Assembly: GCA_947175485.1 (NCBI GenBank)
Contig: CAMWMZ010000001.1
Span: 1-64,000, forward strand
DNA from: an uncultured Clostridia bacterium
GTDB lineage: Bacteria > Bacillota > Clostridia > Christensenellales > Borkfalkiaceae
Reading direction: 5' to 3'
DNA length: 64,000 bases
Positions 52,173 to 60,408 of this stretch are shown here, piece by piece. Each line of letters starts with the position of its first letter. Positions within the stretch are counted from its first letter, which is position 1. The position numbers and the translations under genes were made by a program. Under the pieces are notes generated by a model, which did not search any database, was not told the origin of the DNA, and saw only the letters and a program-made list of their open reading frames with translations.

Positions 52173-53851
52173 TGTTACATAGGTTGCAGATAAAAAACGT
52201 TGCCTTGATATCCGAAGCGGATATTAAGTTTAGCGAAAAACTCAATATTTTATCCGGCGAAACCGGCTCCGGTAAGTCGGTTATACTCGATTCAATAAAT
52301 TTTGTATTGGGTTCAAAGGCGGATAAATCAATGATACGATACGGCGAGCAGGAACTTTCGGTGCGCGCCGAGTTTATTGTTGACGCGGAAAGCGACGCGG
52401 CAAAAACTTTACGTGAATACGATATAGAAACAGACGGCGAAATTATTATTACCAGAAAATACAACGCTGACGGCAAGGGCGGAATAAAAATTAACGGCGA
52501 TACGGTGACTGCCGCAATGCTTAAAAACGTGACGCAGCATCTTGTAGACGTGCACGGTCAGAGCGAGCATTTCTTTTTATTGAGCGAAGAAAACCAGTTA
52601 AAGGTTTTGGACGGTTTAATCGGAGAAAGTGCGCGCGAAATAAAAAGCGAATTAGCAGAGCTTATTTCTGAAAAACGCGTATTAAAACATAAAATTGCAG
52701 ATTTGGGCGGGAGCGAGGCAGAGAGAGAACGTCAGCTCGACTTGTTGAACTATCAAATAAACGAAATTGAAAGCGCCGCTTTAAAAGAGGGCGAATTTGA
52801 AGAACTGAAGACAAAACAAAATATAATTGCAAATACCGAAAAAATTTTAACTGCTTTGAATGCCGTACAATCGGTCTTGACTGTTGACGGCGGAGCGGTT
52901 GACGGAATTACGGCGGCAAAACACAGTTTAAGCCCGATTACCGGTTTGAGCGCCGATTATTCGGAAATTTTTGATAGACTTGAAAGCGTAAGGCTTGAAA
53001 TTTCAGATATTTCCGAAATAGTTTCCGATTTTGCCGAAAACCTCGCGTTCGATGCAAGAGAGGCTCAGGAAATTGATGAGCGTATTACATTAATAAAAAG
53101 TTTGATAAAAAAATATGGAGCCGATGAAAAGGAAATTCTTGAATTTTGTGTAAAAGCCAAAGAAAAGGCTGATGCTATTTCTGACAGCGCGGCGACAATT
53201 AAAAAATACACGTCAGCTATTGCCGATGCGGATAAAAAAATATTTTTATTATGCAGAAAGCTTACCGAGATACGCAAAAAAACTGCTGAAAATTTCTGTA
53301 ATGCCGTCGTTTCCGAGTTAAAGACCTTAAATATCCCAAATGCTCAGTTTTCTGTGGAATTTAACAACTATGACGAAAATTCCGCTGATTTGAATTCTGC
53401 CGACGGATCGGATAAAATTTGTTTTATGTTTTCAGCGAACAAAGGTGAGCCGCAAAAGCCTTTAAGTAAGGTTATCAGCGGCGGTGAAATGTCGCGTTTT
53501 ATGTTGGCGGTCAAAACCCGGCTCAAAGATATAAACGGCATTTCAACTTACATATTCGATGAAATCGATGCGGGGATAAGCGGTTTTACCGCAAACACTG
53601 TAGCTGAAAAATTTATTGCAATTTCTAAGGATACACAGATTTTGGCTGTTTCTCATTTGCCGCAAGTTTGTGCGGCAAGCGACGCTCAGTTTCTTATTTA
53701 TAAGACGGAAGAGAAAGGAAAGACATATACATTTGTAAAACGGCTGGATGAAGAAAGTAAAATAAAAGAAATAATGAGATTAACAGGCAGTTTAAATTCC
53801 GAGGCATCAAGATTACATGCGGAAGAGTTAATAAAAGGATTTAAAAAATAA
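52172..53851 (+). CDS. recN: DNA repair protein RecN
   Basis: A 559-aa SMC-like ATPase in double-strand break repair. Walker A GETGSGKSVILDSI near the N-terminus, a long coiled-coil middle (about 150-360) and, at the C-terminal head, signature VISGGEMSRF and Walker B FDEIDAGISG with SHLPQVCA. Length is normal. The argR-recN order is conserved in Firmicutes. Ends at a strong terminator. Confidence 0.96.
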   Translation: MLHRLQIKNVALISEADIKFSEKLNILSGETGSGKSVILDSINFVLGSKADKSMIRYGEQELSVRAEFIVDAESDAAKTLREYDIETDGEIIITRKYNADGKGGIKINGDTVTAAMLKNVTQHLVDVHGQSEHFFLLSEENQLKVLDGLIGESAREIKSELAELISEKRVLKHKIADLGGSEAERERQLDLLNYQINEIESAALKEGEFEELKTKQNIIANTEKILTALNAVQSVLTVDGGAVDGITAAKHSLSPITGLSADYSEIFDRLESVRLEISDISEIVSDFAENLAFDAREAQEIDERITLIKSLIKKYGADEKEILEFCVKAKEKADAISDSAATIKKYTSAIADADKKIFLLCRKLTEIRKKTAENFCNAVVSELKTLNIPNAQFSVEFNNYDENSADLNSADGSDKICFMFSANKGEPQKPLSKVISGGEMSRFMLAVKTRLKDINGISTYIFDEIDAGISGFTANTVAEKFIAISKDTQILAVSHLPQVCAASDAQFLIYKTEEKGKTYTFVKRLDEESKIKEIMRLTGSLNSEASRLHAEELIKGFKK

Positions 53852-53853
53852 TT

Positions 53854-53880
53854 AAAAGCGGCAAGTTTGCCGCTTTTTTT
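53854..53880 (+). terminator. recN terminator
   Basis: AAAAGCGGCAA pairs with TTGCCGCTTTT around GT, then T7. Confidence 0.9.
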
Positions 53881-53882
53881 GA

Positions 53883-53912
53883 ATACAATTTACCGCATTG
53901 CACAAGATACTG
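53883..53912 (+). promoter_or_regulatory. Possible forespore (sigma-G/F-like) promoter of spoIVB
   Basis: ATACA, 18 bases, GATACTG, then exactly 5 bases to ATG 53918. The surrounding sequence (TACAATTTACCGC...CACA) resembles the dacF promoter (TATAATTTTTACCGC...CACA). The match to the sigma-G consensus itself is only moderate. Confidence 0.4.
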
Positions 53913-53917
53913 TTGTT

Positions 53918-54934
53918 ATGTTTTACAAAAAGAAAGGTTTTAAAGCTTTAATCTTAGCAATAGCTGTTTTAATATGTTCGTTTGCATTTGCGCCGCTTGG
54001 CGCGTCGGCGGATAATACCGACGGACTTTATCTTGGCGGTTTTCCCGCAGGATTTGTATTGAGCACAACGAAAGTCGAAGTAGTGGGTTTGTGTGACGTT
54101 CTGACAGAAAACGGAATGTGTTCTCCTGCAAGAGAAGCAGGCATAAAGGCCGGAGACGTCATAGACAAAATTAATGGAGAAGAAGTTAACAAAACGACTG
54201 ATATTAACGAGTTTGTTGCCCGCGAGTATAAAAAATACGATTTTGAAATAATAAGAGACGGTGAAACGTTAACCTTGCCTGTAAAGCCTGTAAAAGAGCT
54301 TTCGTCTGGCGGTAAGAGAGTCGGAGTATTGGTAAAAGACAGTATTAACGGCATAGGTACCGTGACTTACATCGATAAAACAAATAATAAGTTTGCATCT
54401 TTAGGTCACCCGATAACCGACGCTAACGGCAATTTAATGGAAATAAACGGCGGAACAGTATATAACAGCATAATTTACGATGTAAAAAAGGGAGTAAGGG
54501 GTACGCCTGGCGAACTTCGGGGGGCTTTTGAAAGCTCAGTATTAGGAGACGCAAAAATTAACTGCGCGTGCGGCGTTTTTGGGACGCTTTCAGACAAGTT
54601 TGCATGTTCTAAGCTTATTAAAGTTGAAAAAGCATCTATGGATGAAGTAACAATAGGTACGGCTTATATTTATTCGACGGTATACGGTAAAGAAGCGAAA
54701 ATGTATAAAATATCTATTGTAAAAGTAGATAAAAACAATAAAGACAATAGAAATTTCGTAATAAAAGTAGACGACAAAGAGCTTTTGGATAAGACGGGCG
54801 GAATTGTTCAGGGAATGAGTGGAAGTCCGATTCTCCAAAATGGCAAATTAATCGGTGCCGTTACCCATGTATTCATAAATGACCCGACGAGAGGTTATGG
54901 CATCGGGATAGACAAAATGATGAGTTCATATTAA
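53918..54934 (+). CDS. spoIVB: SpoIVB peptidase (S55), sigma-K checkpoint protease
   Basis: A 338-aa secreted serine peptidase. It has an N-terminal signal/anchor (FKALILAIAVLICSFAFAPLG), a PDZ domain (about 50-130; AREAGIKAGDVIDKINGEEV), then the S55 catalytic domain with His in LGHPITD and Ser in GMSGSPIL. It is made in the forespore and signals across to trigger pro-sigma-K processing in Bacillus. The ATG at 53918 is chosen because the track start (53867) lies inside the recN terminator. No ribosome site; a promoter-like motif ends 5 bases before the ATG. Confidence 0.93.
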   Translation: MFYKKKGFKALILAIAVLICSFAFAPLGASADNTDGLYLGGFPAGFVLSTTKVEVVGLCDVLTENGMCSPAREAGIKAGDVIDKINGEEVNKTTDINEFVAREYKKYDFEIIRDGETLTLPVKPVKELSSGGKRVGVLVKDSINGIGTVTYIDKTNNKFASLGHPITDANGNLMEINGGTVYNSIIYDVKKGVRGTPGELRGAFESSVLGDAKINCACGVFGTLSDKFACSKLIKVEKASMDEVTIGTAYIYSTVYGKEAKMYKISIVKVDKNNKDNRNFVIKVDDKELLDKTGGIVQGMSGSPILQNGKLIGAVTHVFINDPTRGYGIGIDKMMSSY

Positions 54935-54954
54935 TTTTTTATTCCTCATATAAT
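54926..54954 (+). promoter_or_regulatory. Sigma-E promoter of the spoIIM-like gene
   Basis: TCATATT (exact KMATATT), 14 bases, CATATAAT (7 of 8 to CATACANT), then 5 bases to ATG 54960. The -35 overlaps the spoIVB stop codon. spoIIM is in the sigma-E regulon of Bacillus. Confidence 0.7.
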
Positions 54955-54972
54955 TGTATATGAGGAATTTTT
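54941..54972 (+). terminator. spoIVB terminator hairpin overlapping the next promoter and start codon
   Basis: ATTCCTCATATA pairs perfectly with TATATGAGGAAT around ATTG, followed by TTTT. It contains the sigma-E -10 box and the ATG of the next gene. A transcript starting at that promoter lacks the left arm, so it would escape the hairpin. Confidence 0.65.
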
Positions 54973-55502
54973 CGTCCTGCACGAAATGCAGGGATAAAAA
55001 GTATCTTTTGGCGTTTTTAATAACGCTTGTCTGTTCCGTATTATGCGGAGTTGTATTATATAAGCCTGTAACCACAAATATTTATTTTGTGAATATGGGA
55101 TACGAATACGTATATAACGTATTCAATTTCAATAATACGCCTTTATTTTTTTCGCATTTTCTTGGCAGTATATTAACTTTTTACGTATTTTTTTTGATTT
55201 GTTATTTTACTAAATTCAAGTATCTGACCTTAATATTTTTATATTTACGCGGATTGTTTTTTGGTATTTATATTGTAATTCTGGTTTGCGCAAACTCTTT
55301 GGGCGGTATATTGGTAGCCGTATTTGTTTTTGTGCCTGCTACTTTGATTTCTTTTGCCGTATGTGCGGTTATTTCGGAGCTTTGTAAAAAGTTTGATAAA
55401 CGCTTTGCTTTAATCGTTCCGGCTGTGCTTGCACTTGCAGACGGTATAATCTTAATGATCTTAATTAACGTTGTTTTTCGAGTTGTTATAATAATAGTAT
55501 AA
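54960..55502 (+). CDS. spoIIM: SpoIIM-like stage II sporulation membrane protein
   Basis: A 180-aa protein with about five membrane helices after a CTKC motif of unknown role. The core LYLRGLFFGIYIVIL and NSLGGILVAVFVFVPATLISF fits the SpoIIM/DUF95 pattern of an R-G-x-x-x-G turn followed by GGIL...P. SpoIIM acts with SpoIID and SpoIIP in septal peptidoglycan removal and engulfment. It lies between spoIVB and dacF and has a near-perfect sigma-E promoter, which supports the call. Sequence similarity alone is modest, so the symbol is tentative. Confidence 0.65.
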   Translation: MRNFSSCTKCRDKKYLLAFLITLVCSVLCGVVLYKPVTTNIYFVNMGYEYVYNVFNFNNTPLFFSHFLGSILTFYVFFLICYFTKFKYLTLIFLYLRGLFFGIYIVILVCANSLGGILVAVFVFVPATLISFAVCAVISELCKKFDKRFALIVPAVLALADGIILMILINVVFRVVIIIV

Positions 55503-55525
55503 TTTTTACCGCGCTTCACATACTG
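55497..55525 (+). promoter_or_regulatory. Sigma-G-like promoter of dacF
   Basis: GTATA (fits GHATR), 17 bases, CATACTG (6 of 7 to CATNHTA), then 5 bases to ATG 55531. The -35 overlaps the end of the spoIIM-like gene. dacF is a forespore gene in Bacillus. Confidence 0.55.
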
Positions 55526-55530
55526 CGAGT

Positions 55531-56685
55531 ATGAAAAGGTTATGTGTTTTAGGTATTGCTGCATGTTTTGCCGCATCGGGTGCGATTACGTCTGGATTTA
55601 CCGTTGAAACATCGCGTTCGCTTGTTTCAGGATGTAAATCTGCATATCTTATGGATTATGCATCGGGCGAATGTATTTATAAAGAAAATGAAACAGCGCG
55701 TATGCCGATTGCCAGTGTTTGTAAAGTAATGACTTTGACGCTTGTTTTCGATGCGATAAGTGCTGGAAAGCTTGCGCTTTCGGATACGGTTACCGTTAGT
55801 GAAAACGCTGCGGGAATGGGCGGTTCACAAGTTTTTTTGGATAAAAACTGCGAGTACAATGTTGAACAACTTATAAAAAGTATTATTGTATGTTCCGCTA
55901 ACGACAGCTGTGTTGCGCTTTCGGAAACGGTTGCGGGAGGCGAAGACGCTTTTGTTGTTCAAATGAACAAAAAGGCAACTGAACTTGGTTGTACGGATAC
56001 GTTATTTGCAAATTGCACGGGATTGCCGCGAGAAACGCAGTATTCGTGCGCAAAAGACGTTGCTGTGATGTTCTCGAATTTAATTAAAAATCAGGATTAC
56101 TTCAAATACAGTAAAATATGGCTTGAAGATTTTTCACATCCGAACGACAGGAAAACTTCTATGACTAATACCAATAAGCTGATAAGAAAATATTCTTTCT
56201 GTGACGGAGGTAAAACAGGTTTTACAAATGAAGCGGGTTTTTGCCTTGCGTCAACGGCAAAGAAAAATAATATGCGCCTTGTCGGCGTAGTTTTGGGTGC
56301 CGCGTCAAGCGACGATAGATTTAAGTCGACAATTAATATGTTCGAATACGGTTTTGCAAATTACAAAAATAAAATTGTTTTAGATAAGGATATAACGTTA
56401 AACGACGAATTTTTTGTCCGCGGAGGTAAAAAAGATACCTTTGCGGTTCGCCCCGAACGTAATTCATATGTATTTTCAGCAATTGATAAAAATCCGGAAA
56501 TAAGCTATTATATGGTTGCATATGATGTGAAAGCTCCTGTAGCGGAAAACAGTATTGTCGGATATATTGAAGTTTATAAAGACAATATATTGATTGACAA
56601 TGTGAATATTGTTTCAGCAGAAAACGTAGAAAAAGCAAGCTTTGGTGATTTTCTTAAACAGAATGCAGGGCAATGGGCTTTGTAA
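55531..56685 (+). CDS. dacF: D-alanyl-D-alanine carboxypeptidase (DacF-type, S11)
   Basis: A 384-aa penicillin-binding protein that trims the terminal D-Ala of peptidoglycan stem peptides. Signal peptide (about 1-25), then active-site S-x-x-K as SVCK in PIASVCKVMTL, SxN as SAND, and GGKTGFT. A C-terminal beta-rich PBP5-like domain follows from about residue 285. Placement in a sporulation cluster with a sigma-G-like promoter suggests the cortex-modifying DacF rather than the vegetative DacA. No ribosome site precedes the ATG. Confidence 0.9.
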   Translation: MKRLCVLGIAACFAASGAITSGFTVETSRSLVSGCKSAYLMDYASGECIYKENETARMPIASVCKVMTLTLVFDAISAGKLALSDTVTVSENAAGMGGSQVFLDKNCEYNVEQLIKSIIVCSANDSCVALSETVAGGEDAFVVQMNKKATELGCTDTLFANCTGLPRETQYSCAKDVAVMFSNLIKNQDYFKYSKIWLEDFSHPNDRKTSMTNTNKLIRKYSFCDGGKTGFTNEAGFCLASTAKKNNMRLVGVVLGAASSDDRFKSTINMFEYGFANYKNKIVLDKDITLNDEFFVRGGKKDTFAVRPERNSYVFSAIDKNPEISYYMVAYDVKAPVAENSIVGYIEVYKDNILIDNVNIVSAENVEKASFGDFLKQNAGQWAL

Positions 56686-56697
56686 ACCGATATTTTT

Positions 56698-56734
56698 TAC
56701 CCCGACGGGCGACGTTACCGTTGGGGTTTTTACT
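56698..56734 (+). terminator. dacF terminator
   Basis: ACCCCGACGG pairs with CCGTTGGGGT (one wobble), then T4 and a T-rich tract. It lies inside the over-long ORF of the next gene, which confirms that gene's later start. Confidence 0.82.
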
Positions 56735-56762
56735 TGACTTTTTTTTAATATTTTTGCAAAAT
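56734..56762 (+). promoter_or_regulatory. Promoter of the Lsa-like ABC-F gene (leaderless)
   Basis: TTGACT, 17 bases, CAAAAT. The -10 ends 9 bases before ATG 56772; a leader of about 3 bases leaves no room for an antibiotic-sensing attenuator. Confidence 0.5.
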
Positions 56763-56771
56763 TTAATAGAT

Positions 56772-58259
56772 ATGTCTTTTATACAATTAGAAAATTTAAT
56801 GTTTTCATACTCCGATTCTTTAAAACCTATTTTTTCGGGATTAAATATTCGGTTTGATACTGATTGGAAACTTGCCCTTATCGGCGCAAACGGAGTTGGA
56901 AAAACTACTTTTTTGGAGTTGCTTTGCGGTAAGCTGAAAGCGACTTCAGGCCGTATTTCGGCAAACGTAAATTTTTGCCGTTTCCCATGCAAAATATCGG
57001 ATTATAACAAAACCGCGTATGAGATTTCCGAAGAAATTGCGCCCGAAGCGGAGTTTTGGCAAATCGAGCGCGAAGTAAATCTTCTGGGTCTTGACGCTGA
57101 ACTATTTTTCAGACCTTTCTTTACGCTTTCAGGCGGAGAGCGTACAAAATTTTTGCTTGCCGTTCTGTTTGCGGGAGAGGGATTTCCTTTGCTTGACGAG
57201 CCTACCGATCACCTCGATTTGGAGGGCAGAAGAAAATTAGCCGAATATTTGAAATCGAAAAAAGGTTTTTTGGTTGTATCGCACGACCGCGCTTTTCTTG
57301 ATAACTGTTGCGACCATATTCTTTCTATAACAAACACGGGAACGGAGCTTGTACGGGGTAATTATTCTGTTTGGCGCCAGGAAAGAGATAAAAAAGAAGC
57401 AAACGACGCCGCTCGCAGAGAGAATCTGGAAAGAGAGCGCGCAAGGTTGGAAAGAGCTTCTGAAAAACTGCAAAGATGGGCGGATAAATCGGAAAACGCA
57501 AAGTGGAGACAGGGCGGGGAACGCGATAGTTCGAATATTGACCGCGGCTTTGTGAGCGCAAGGGCGGCTAAAATACAAAAACGCTCTATAGCCGCATTTG
57601 AACGCAGAGAGAACGCCGAACGTAATATTAAAGAGCTTTTAAAAGATTTTTCAGACAGGGAAGAATTAAAAATATTTTCAGAAAAGTATTTTAAATCCGA
57701 GCTTTTTCATTCGGAGCAATTATCGGTAACGGCTGAAGGTAAAACTATATTGCCACCGACCGATTTTGTTATATCTTCGGGAGAACGTATAGCTGTATGC
57801 GGAAAAAACGGTGCGGGTAAAAGTACTTTTTTAAAAGTAGTTGCCGGTGAAATTAAAGATTTTAGCGGAACGCTTAATATTTCTCCCAGACTGAAAATTT
57901 CATATGTTCCGCAAATCGCCGATTACGCGGGAAGCTTATCGGATTATGCATCTTTATACGGTGTTGACGAAAGCTATTTTAAAGCTATCCTTGCAAAGTT
58001 TGGGTTTGATGAAAGAGATTTTTCCCGTGATATGAGAAATTTCAGCGAGGGGCAAAAGAAAAAAGCGGCGCTCGCAAGAAGTCTATGCGAGCGTGCACAT
58101 TTATACGTTTGGGACGAGCCGTTAAACTATCTTGATATTCAGGCAAGAGAACAACTTGCACAAGCAGTTAAATCTTCAAACGTTTCTATACTGTTTGTCG
58201 AACATGACGAAGCCTTTATAACTGACGTTGCGACGTCTGTTTATACAGTTGGCTCTTAA
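56772..58259 (+). CDS. Lsa-like ABC-F ribosomal protection protein
   Basis: A 495-aa soluble protein with two ABC domains. Walker A GANGVGKTT and GKNGAGKST; signatures LSGGERTK and FSEGQKKK; Walker B PLLDEPTDHLD and VWDEPLNYLD. The interdomain linker matches the antibiotic-resistance group: a long charged helix, LQRWADKSENAKWRQ, then NIDRGFVSARAAKIQKRS, closely parallel to the VDRGYVGHKAAKMMKRS region I recall from Lsa proteins. Such proteins dislodge lincosamides, streptogramin A and pleuromutilins from the ribosome. ATG 56772 (MSFIQLENL) is the family start; the track's 56673 runs back through the dacF terminator. Resistance spectrum is inferred. Confidence 0.85.
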   Translation: MSFIQLENLMFSYSDSLKPIFSGLNIRFDTDWKLALIGANGVGKTTFLELLCGKLKATSGRISANVNFCRFPCKISDYNKTAYEISEEIAPEAEFWQIEREVNLLGLDAELFFRPFFTLSGGERTKFLLAVLFAGEGFPLLDEPTDHLDLEGRRKLAEYLKSKKGFLVVSHDRAFLDNCCDHILSITNTGTELVRGNYSVWRQERDKKEANDAARRENLERERARLERASEKLQRWADKSENAKWRQGGERDSSNIDRGFVSARAAKIQKRSIAAFERRENAERNIKELLKDFSDREELKIFSEKYFKSELFHSEQLSVTAEGKTILPPTDFVISSGERIAVCGKNGAGKSTFLKVVAGEIKDFSGTLNISPRLKISYVPQIADYAGSLSDYASLYGVDESYFKAILAKFGFDERDFSRDMRNFSEGQKKKAALARSLCERAHLYVWDEPLNYLDIQAREQLAQAVKSSNVSILFVEHDEAFITDVATSVYTVGS

Positions 58260-58281
58260 ATAAAAATCGGGAAAAATGTAA

Positions 58282-58310
58282 TTGACTAATCTATCGTTTT
58301 TTGTTAAAAT
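58282..58310 (+). promoter_or_regulatory. lysA promoter
   Basis: TTGACT, 17 bases, TAAAAT, with a short leader containing AAGGAG before ATG 58331. Confidence 0.7.
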
Positions 58311-58330
58311 TTTATAAGGAGATGTTTAAT

Positions 58331-59659
58331 ATGAATTTTCGCGAAACCCTTAAAGTAAACGGGAAAGGGCATCTTGAGATAGGCGGTATGGATACCGTTG
58401 AAATTGCAGAAAAATTCGGAACTCCTTTGTATGTATTTGATGAAGATTATATACGAAAGATGATTCGCGTGTATAAAGACACTATAGAAAGAGAGTACGA
58501 CGGCAACGGATTGGTGCTTTATGCTTCAAAAGCTTTTTCTTGCGAGGCAGTCTATGCAATAGCAAGGCAGGAAGAAATAGGCGTTGACGTTGTTTCGGGC
58601 GGAGAGCTGTATACTGCATTGAAAGCGGGTTTTTCGCTTAAAAAAGCATATATGCACGGTAACAATAAGCTTTTCAGAGAGCTTGAATTTGCGATTGAAA
58701 ACGGAATCGGCAATATTGTGGTTGACAGCTTTCGTGAGGCGGACATAATCGAGGAGATTGCTGGCAGTAAAGGAATCAAACAGAATGTTTTAATAAGAAT
58801 TAATCCTGGCGTGGAAGCCCATACGCATGCGTTTATTCAAACGGCAAGAACTGACAGTAAATTCGGATTTTCTATTTCAGATGGCTCCGCGGAAGAACTT
58901 ATTTTACATATTTTAAATAAGAAAAACATTGTTTTAAAGGGTTATCATTGCCATATCGGTTCGCAAATTTTTGAAAAGCGGTCGTTTGAGCTTGCAGCCC
59001 ATAAAGTAATGGATTTTTCTGCGAAGATAAAGAGAACGCTTGGTTTTGAGGCTGCCGAACTTAATATGGGCGGCGGCTTTGGCGTTTGGTATAATGATGA
59101 GGATCCGCGTTTTAAACCTGCCGATTACGCCGAATATTTGACTGTTCTGATAAAGGCGATTAAAGAAAAAGCGTTGGAGCACGGTTTAAAATTGCCTTAT
59201 TTGCTGATCGAGCCGGGACGCTCCATAATTGGTGAAGCGGGAATAACTCTTTATACCGTTGGCGCCATCAAAGATATAAAAGGCGTAAAAAAATATGTTG
59301 CCGTAGACGGCGGCATGTTTGATAATCCCAGATATGCGCTTTATCAATCAAAGTATTCCGTGCTTTTGGCTAATAAAGCAAACGAAGCTTGCACTGATAA
59401 GGTTACCGTTGCCGGGAAGTGCTGCGAAAGCGGAGATATAATTGCGGTAGACGTTCCGTTGCCTACGGCAAAAGAGGGCGACATTATGGCGGTGCTTACC
59501 ACCGGCGCATATAATTATTCGATGGCGAGTAATTATAACAGAAATTTTGTTCCGGCAGCGGTTCTTGTTAAAGACGGGAGAGCAGATTACATAATAAAAC
59601 CTCAAAATTATGAAGACATAGTAAGGAATGATTGTATTCCCGAAAGACTTAAAAAATGA
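58331..59659 (+). CDS. lysA: Diaminopimelate decarboxylase
   Basis: A 442-aa PLP enzyme converting meso-diaminopimelate to lysine. PLP-Lys in YASKAFSCEAV, GVDVVSGGELYTAL, YHCHIGSQI, NMGGGFGVWY, IEPGRSIIGEAG and the substrate-binding GKCCESGD and GAYNYSMASNYN. ATG 58331 is preferred, 9 bases after AAGGAG; the track start (58301) lies within the promoter. It is coupled to the M50 protease gene by ATGA. Confidence 0.95.
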   Translation: MNFRETLKVNGKGHLEIGGMDTVEIAEKFGTPLYVFDEDYIRKMIRVYKDTIEREYDGNGLVLYASKAFSCEAVYAIARQEEIGVDVVSGGELYTALKAGFSLKKAYMHGNNKLFRELEFAIENGIGNIVVDSFREADIIEEIAGSKGIKQNVLIRINPGVEAHTHAFIQTARTDSKFGFSISDGSAEELILHILNKKNIVLKGYHCHIGSQIFEKRSFELAAHKVMDFSAKIKRTLGFEAAELNMGGGFGVWYNDEDPRFKPADYAEYLTVLIKAIKEKALEHGLKLPYLLIEPGRSIIGEAGITLYTVGAIKDIKGVKKYVAVDGGMFDNPRYALYQSKYSVLLANKANEACTDKVTVAGKCCESGDIIAVDVPLPTAKEGDIMAVLTTGAYNYSMASNYNRNFVPAAVLVKDGRADYIIKPQNYEDIVRNDCIPERLKK

Positions 59660-60393
59660 CTCATCTTGTGGAAATTATAGCCGGCCTTATAGCTGTTATA
59701 TTTATATTCGCTCCGCACGAATTCGCGCATGCGTTCGTTGCTTATAAGTGCGGCGACGGCACTGCAAAAATGCAAGGAAGGATGACCCTTAATCCTATAA
59801 AGCATATTGACCCTGCAGGTTTTTTGTTATGTGCCGTTACCGGGTTCGGTTGGGCAAAACCTGTGCCGATTTATCCGAGTAATTTCCGCAATTACAGAAA
59901 AGGTTTATTTTTTACGGCAGTAGCGGGCGTAATTACTAATTATATAATTGCATTTATAGCGTATCCGTTATATCTCGTTATATTTCATTACGTTTATTAT
60001 GCAAATGCAGGGTTTTTCTTTGATAATCCATGGCTTTCTTATATAGTTGAAATAATATATACCGCGTTATTCTTTATTTATGCTTATGGCTTGAGCATAG
60101 TTGTTTTTAATCTGTTGCCCTTATATCCGCTTGACGGGTTCAGGGTGGTTGAATCATTAACCAGGCAAGTTAATCCGGTACGCAGATTTTTGAAAACTTA
60201 CGGAATGTATATTTTGATTTTGCTTGTTTTGGAAAGCTTTATCTGCGATTTGCTTATTAGGTATACAGATTTGCCGTATGTATCATATTTCGATATTATG
60301 GGTTGGGTTGGTTGGTTTGCGCAAAATATTTTAGGTTTTCCCATTACGGCGTTATGGAATGCTATATTCGGGTTGCCGATACCGTTTATTTAA
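59656..60393 (+). CDS. M50-family site-2-type membrane metalloprotease
   Basis: A 245-aa protein with about six helices. The zinc site is HEFAH (about residues 21-25) in helix 1, with the second motif LLPLYPLDGFR supplying the Asp. It belongs to the short M50 group (YwhC/Rip3-like, no PDZ or CBS), common upstream of scpAB in Firmicutes. Its substrate is unknown; intramembrane cleavage is expected. It overlaps the lysA stop and is followed by scpA after 15 bp. Confidence 0.9.
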   Translation: MTHLVEIIAGLIAVIFIFAPHEFAHAFVAYKCGDGTAKMQGRMTLNPIKHIDPAGFLLCAVTGFGWAKPVPIYPSNFRNYRKGLFFTAVAGVITNYIIAFIAYPLYLVIFHYVYYANAGFFFDNPWLSYIVEIIYTALFFIYAYGLSIVVFNLLPLYPLDGFRVVESLTRQVNPVRRFLKTYGMYILILLVLESFICDLLIRYTDLPYVSYFDIMGWVGWFAQNILGFPITALWNAIFGLPIPFI

Positions 60394-60408
60394 GTTTTGG
60401 TAATACTT

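Noticed and set aside
53867-53917. Upstream start of spoIVB
   Set aside because: It starts inside the recN terminator hairpin and precedes the signal peptide with unrelated residues.
56673-56771. Upstream 33 residues of the Lsa-like ABC-F ORF
   Set aside because: The segment contains the dacF terminator and the gene's own promoter; the family N-terminus begins at ATG 56772.
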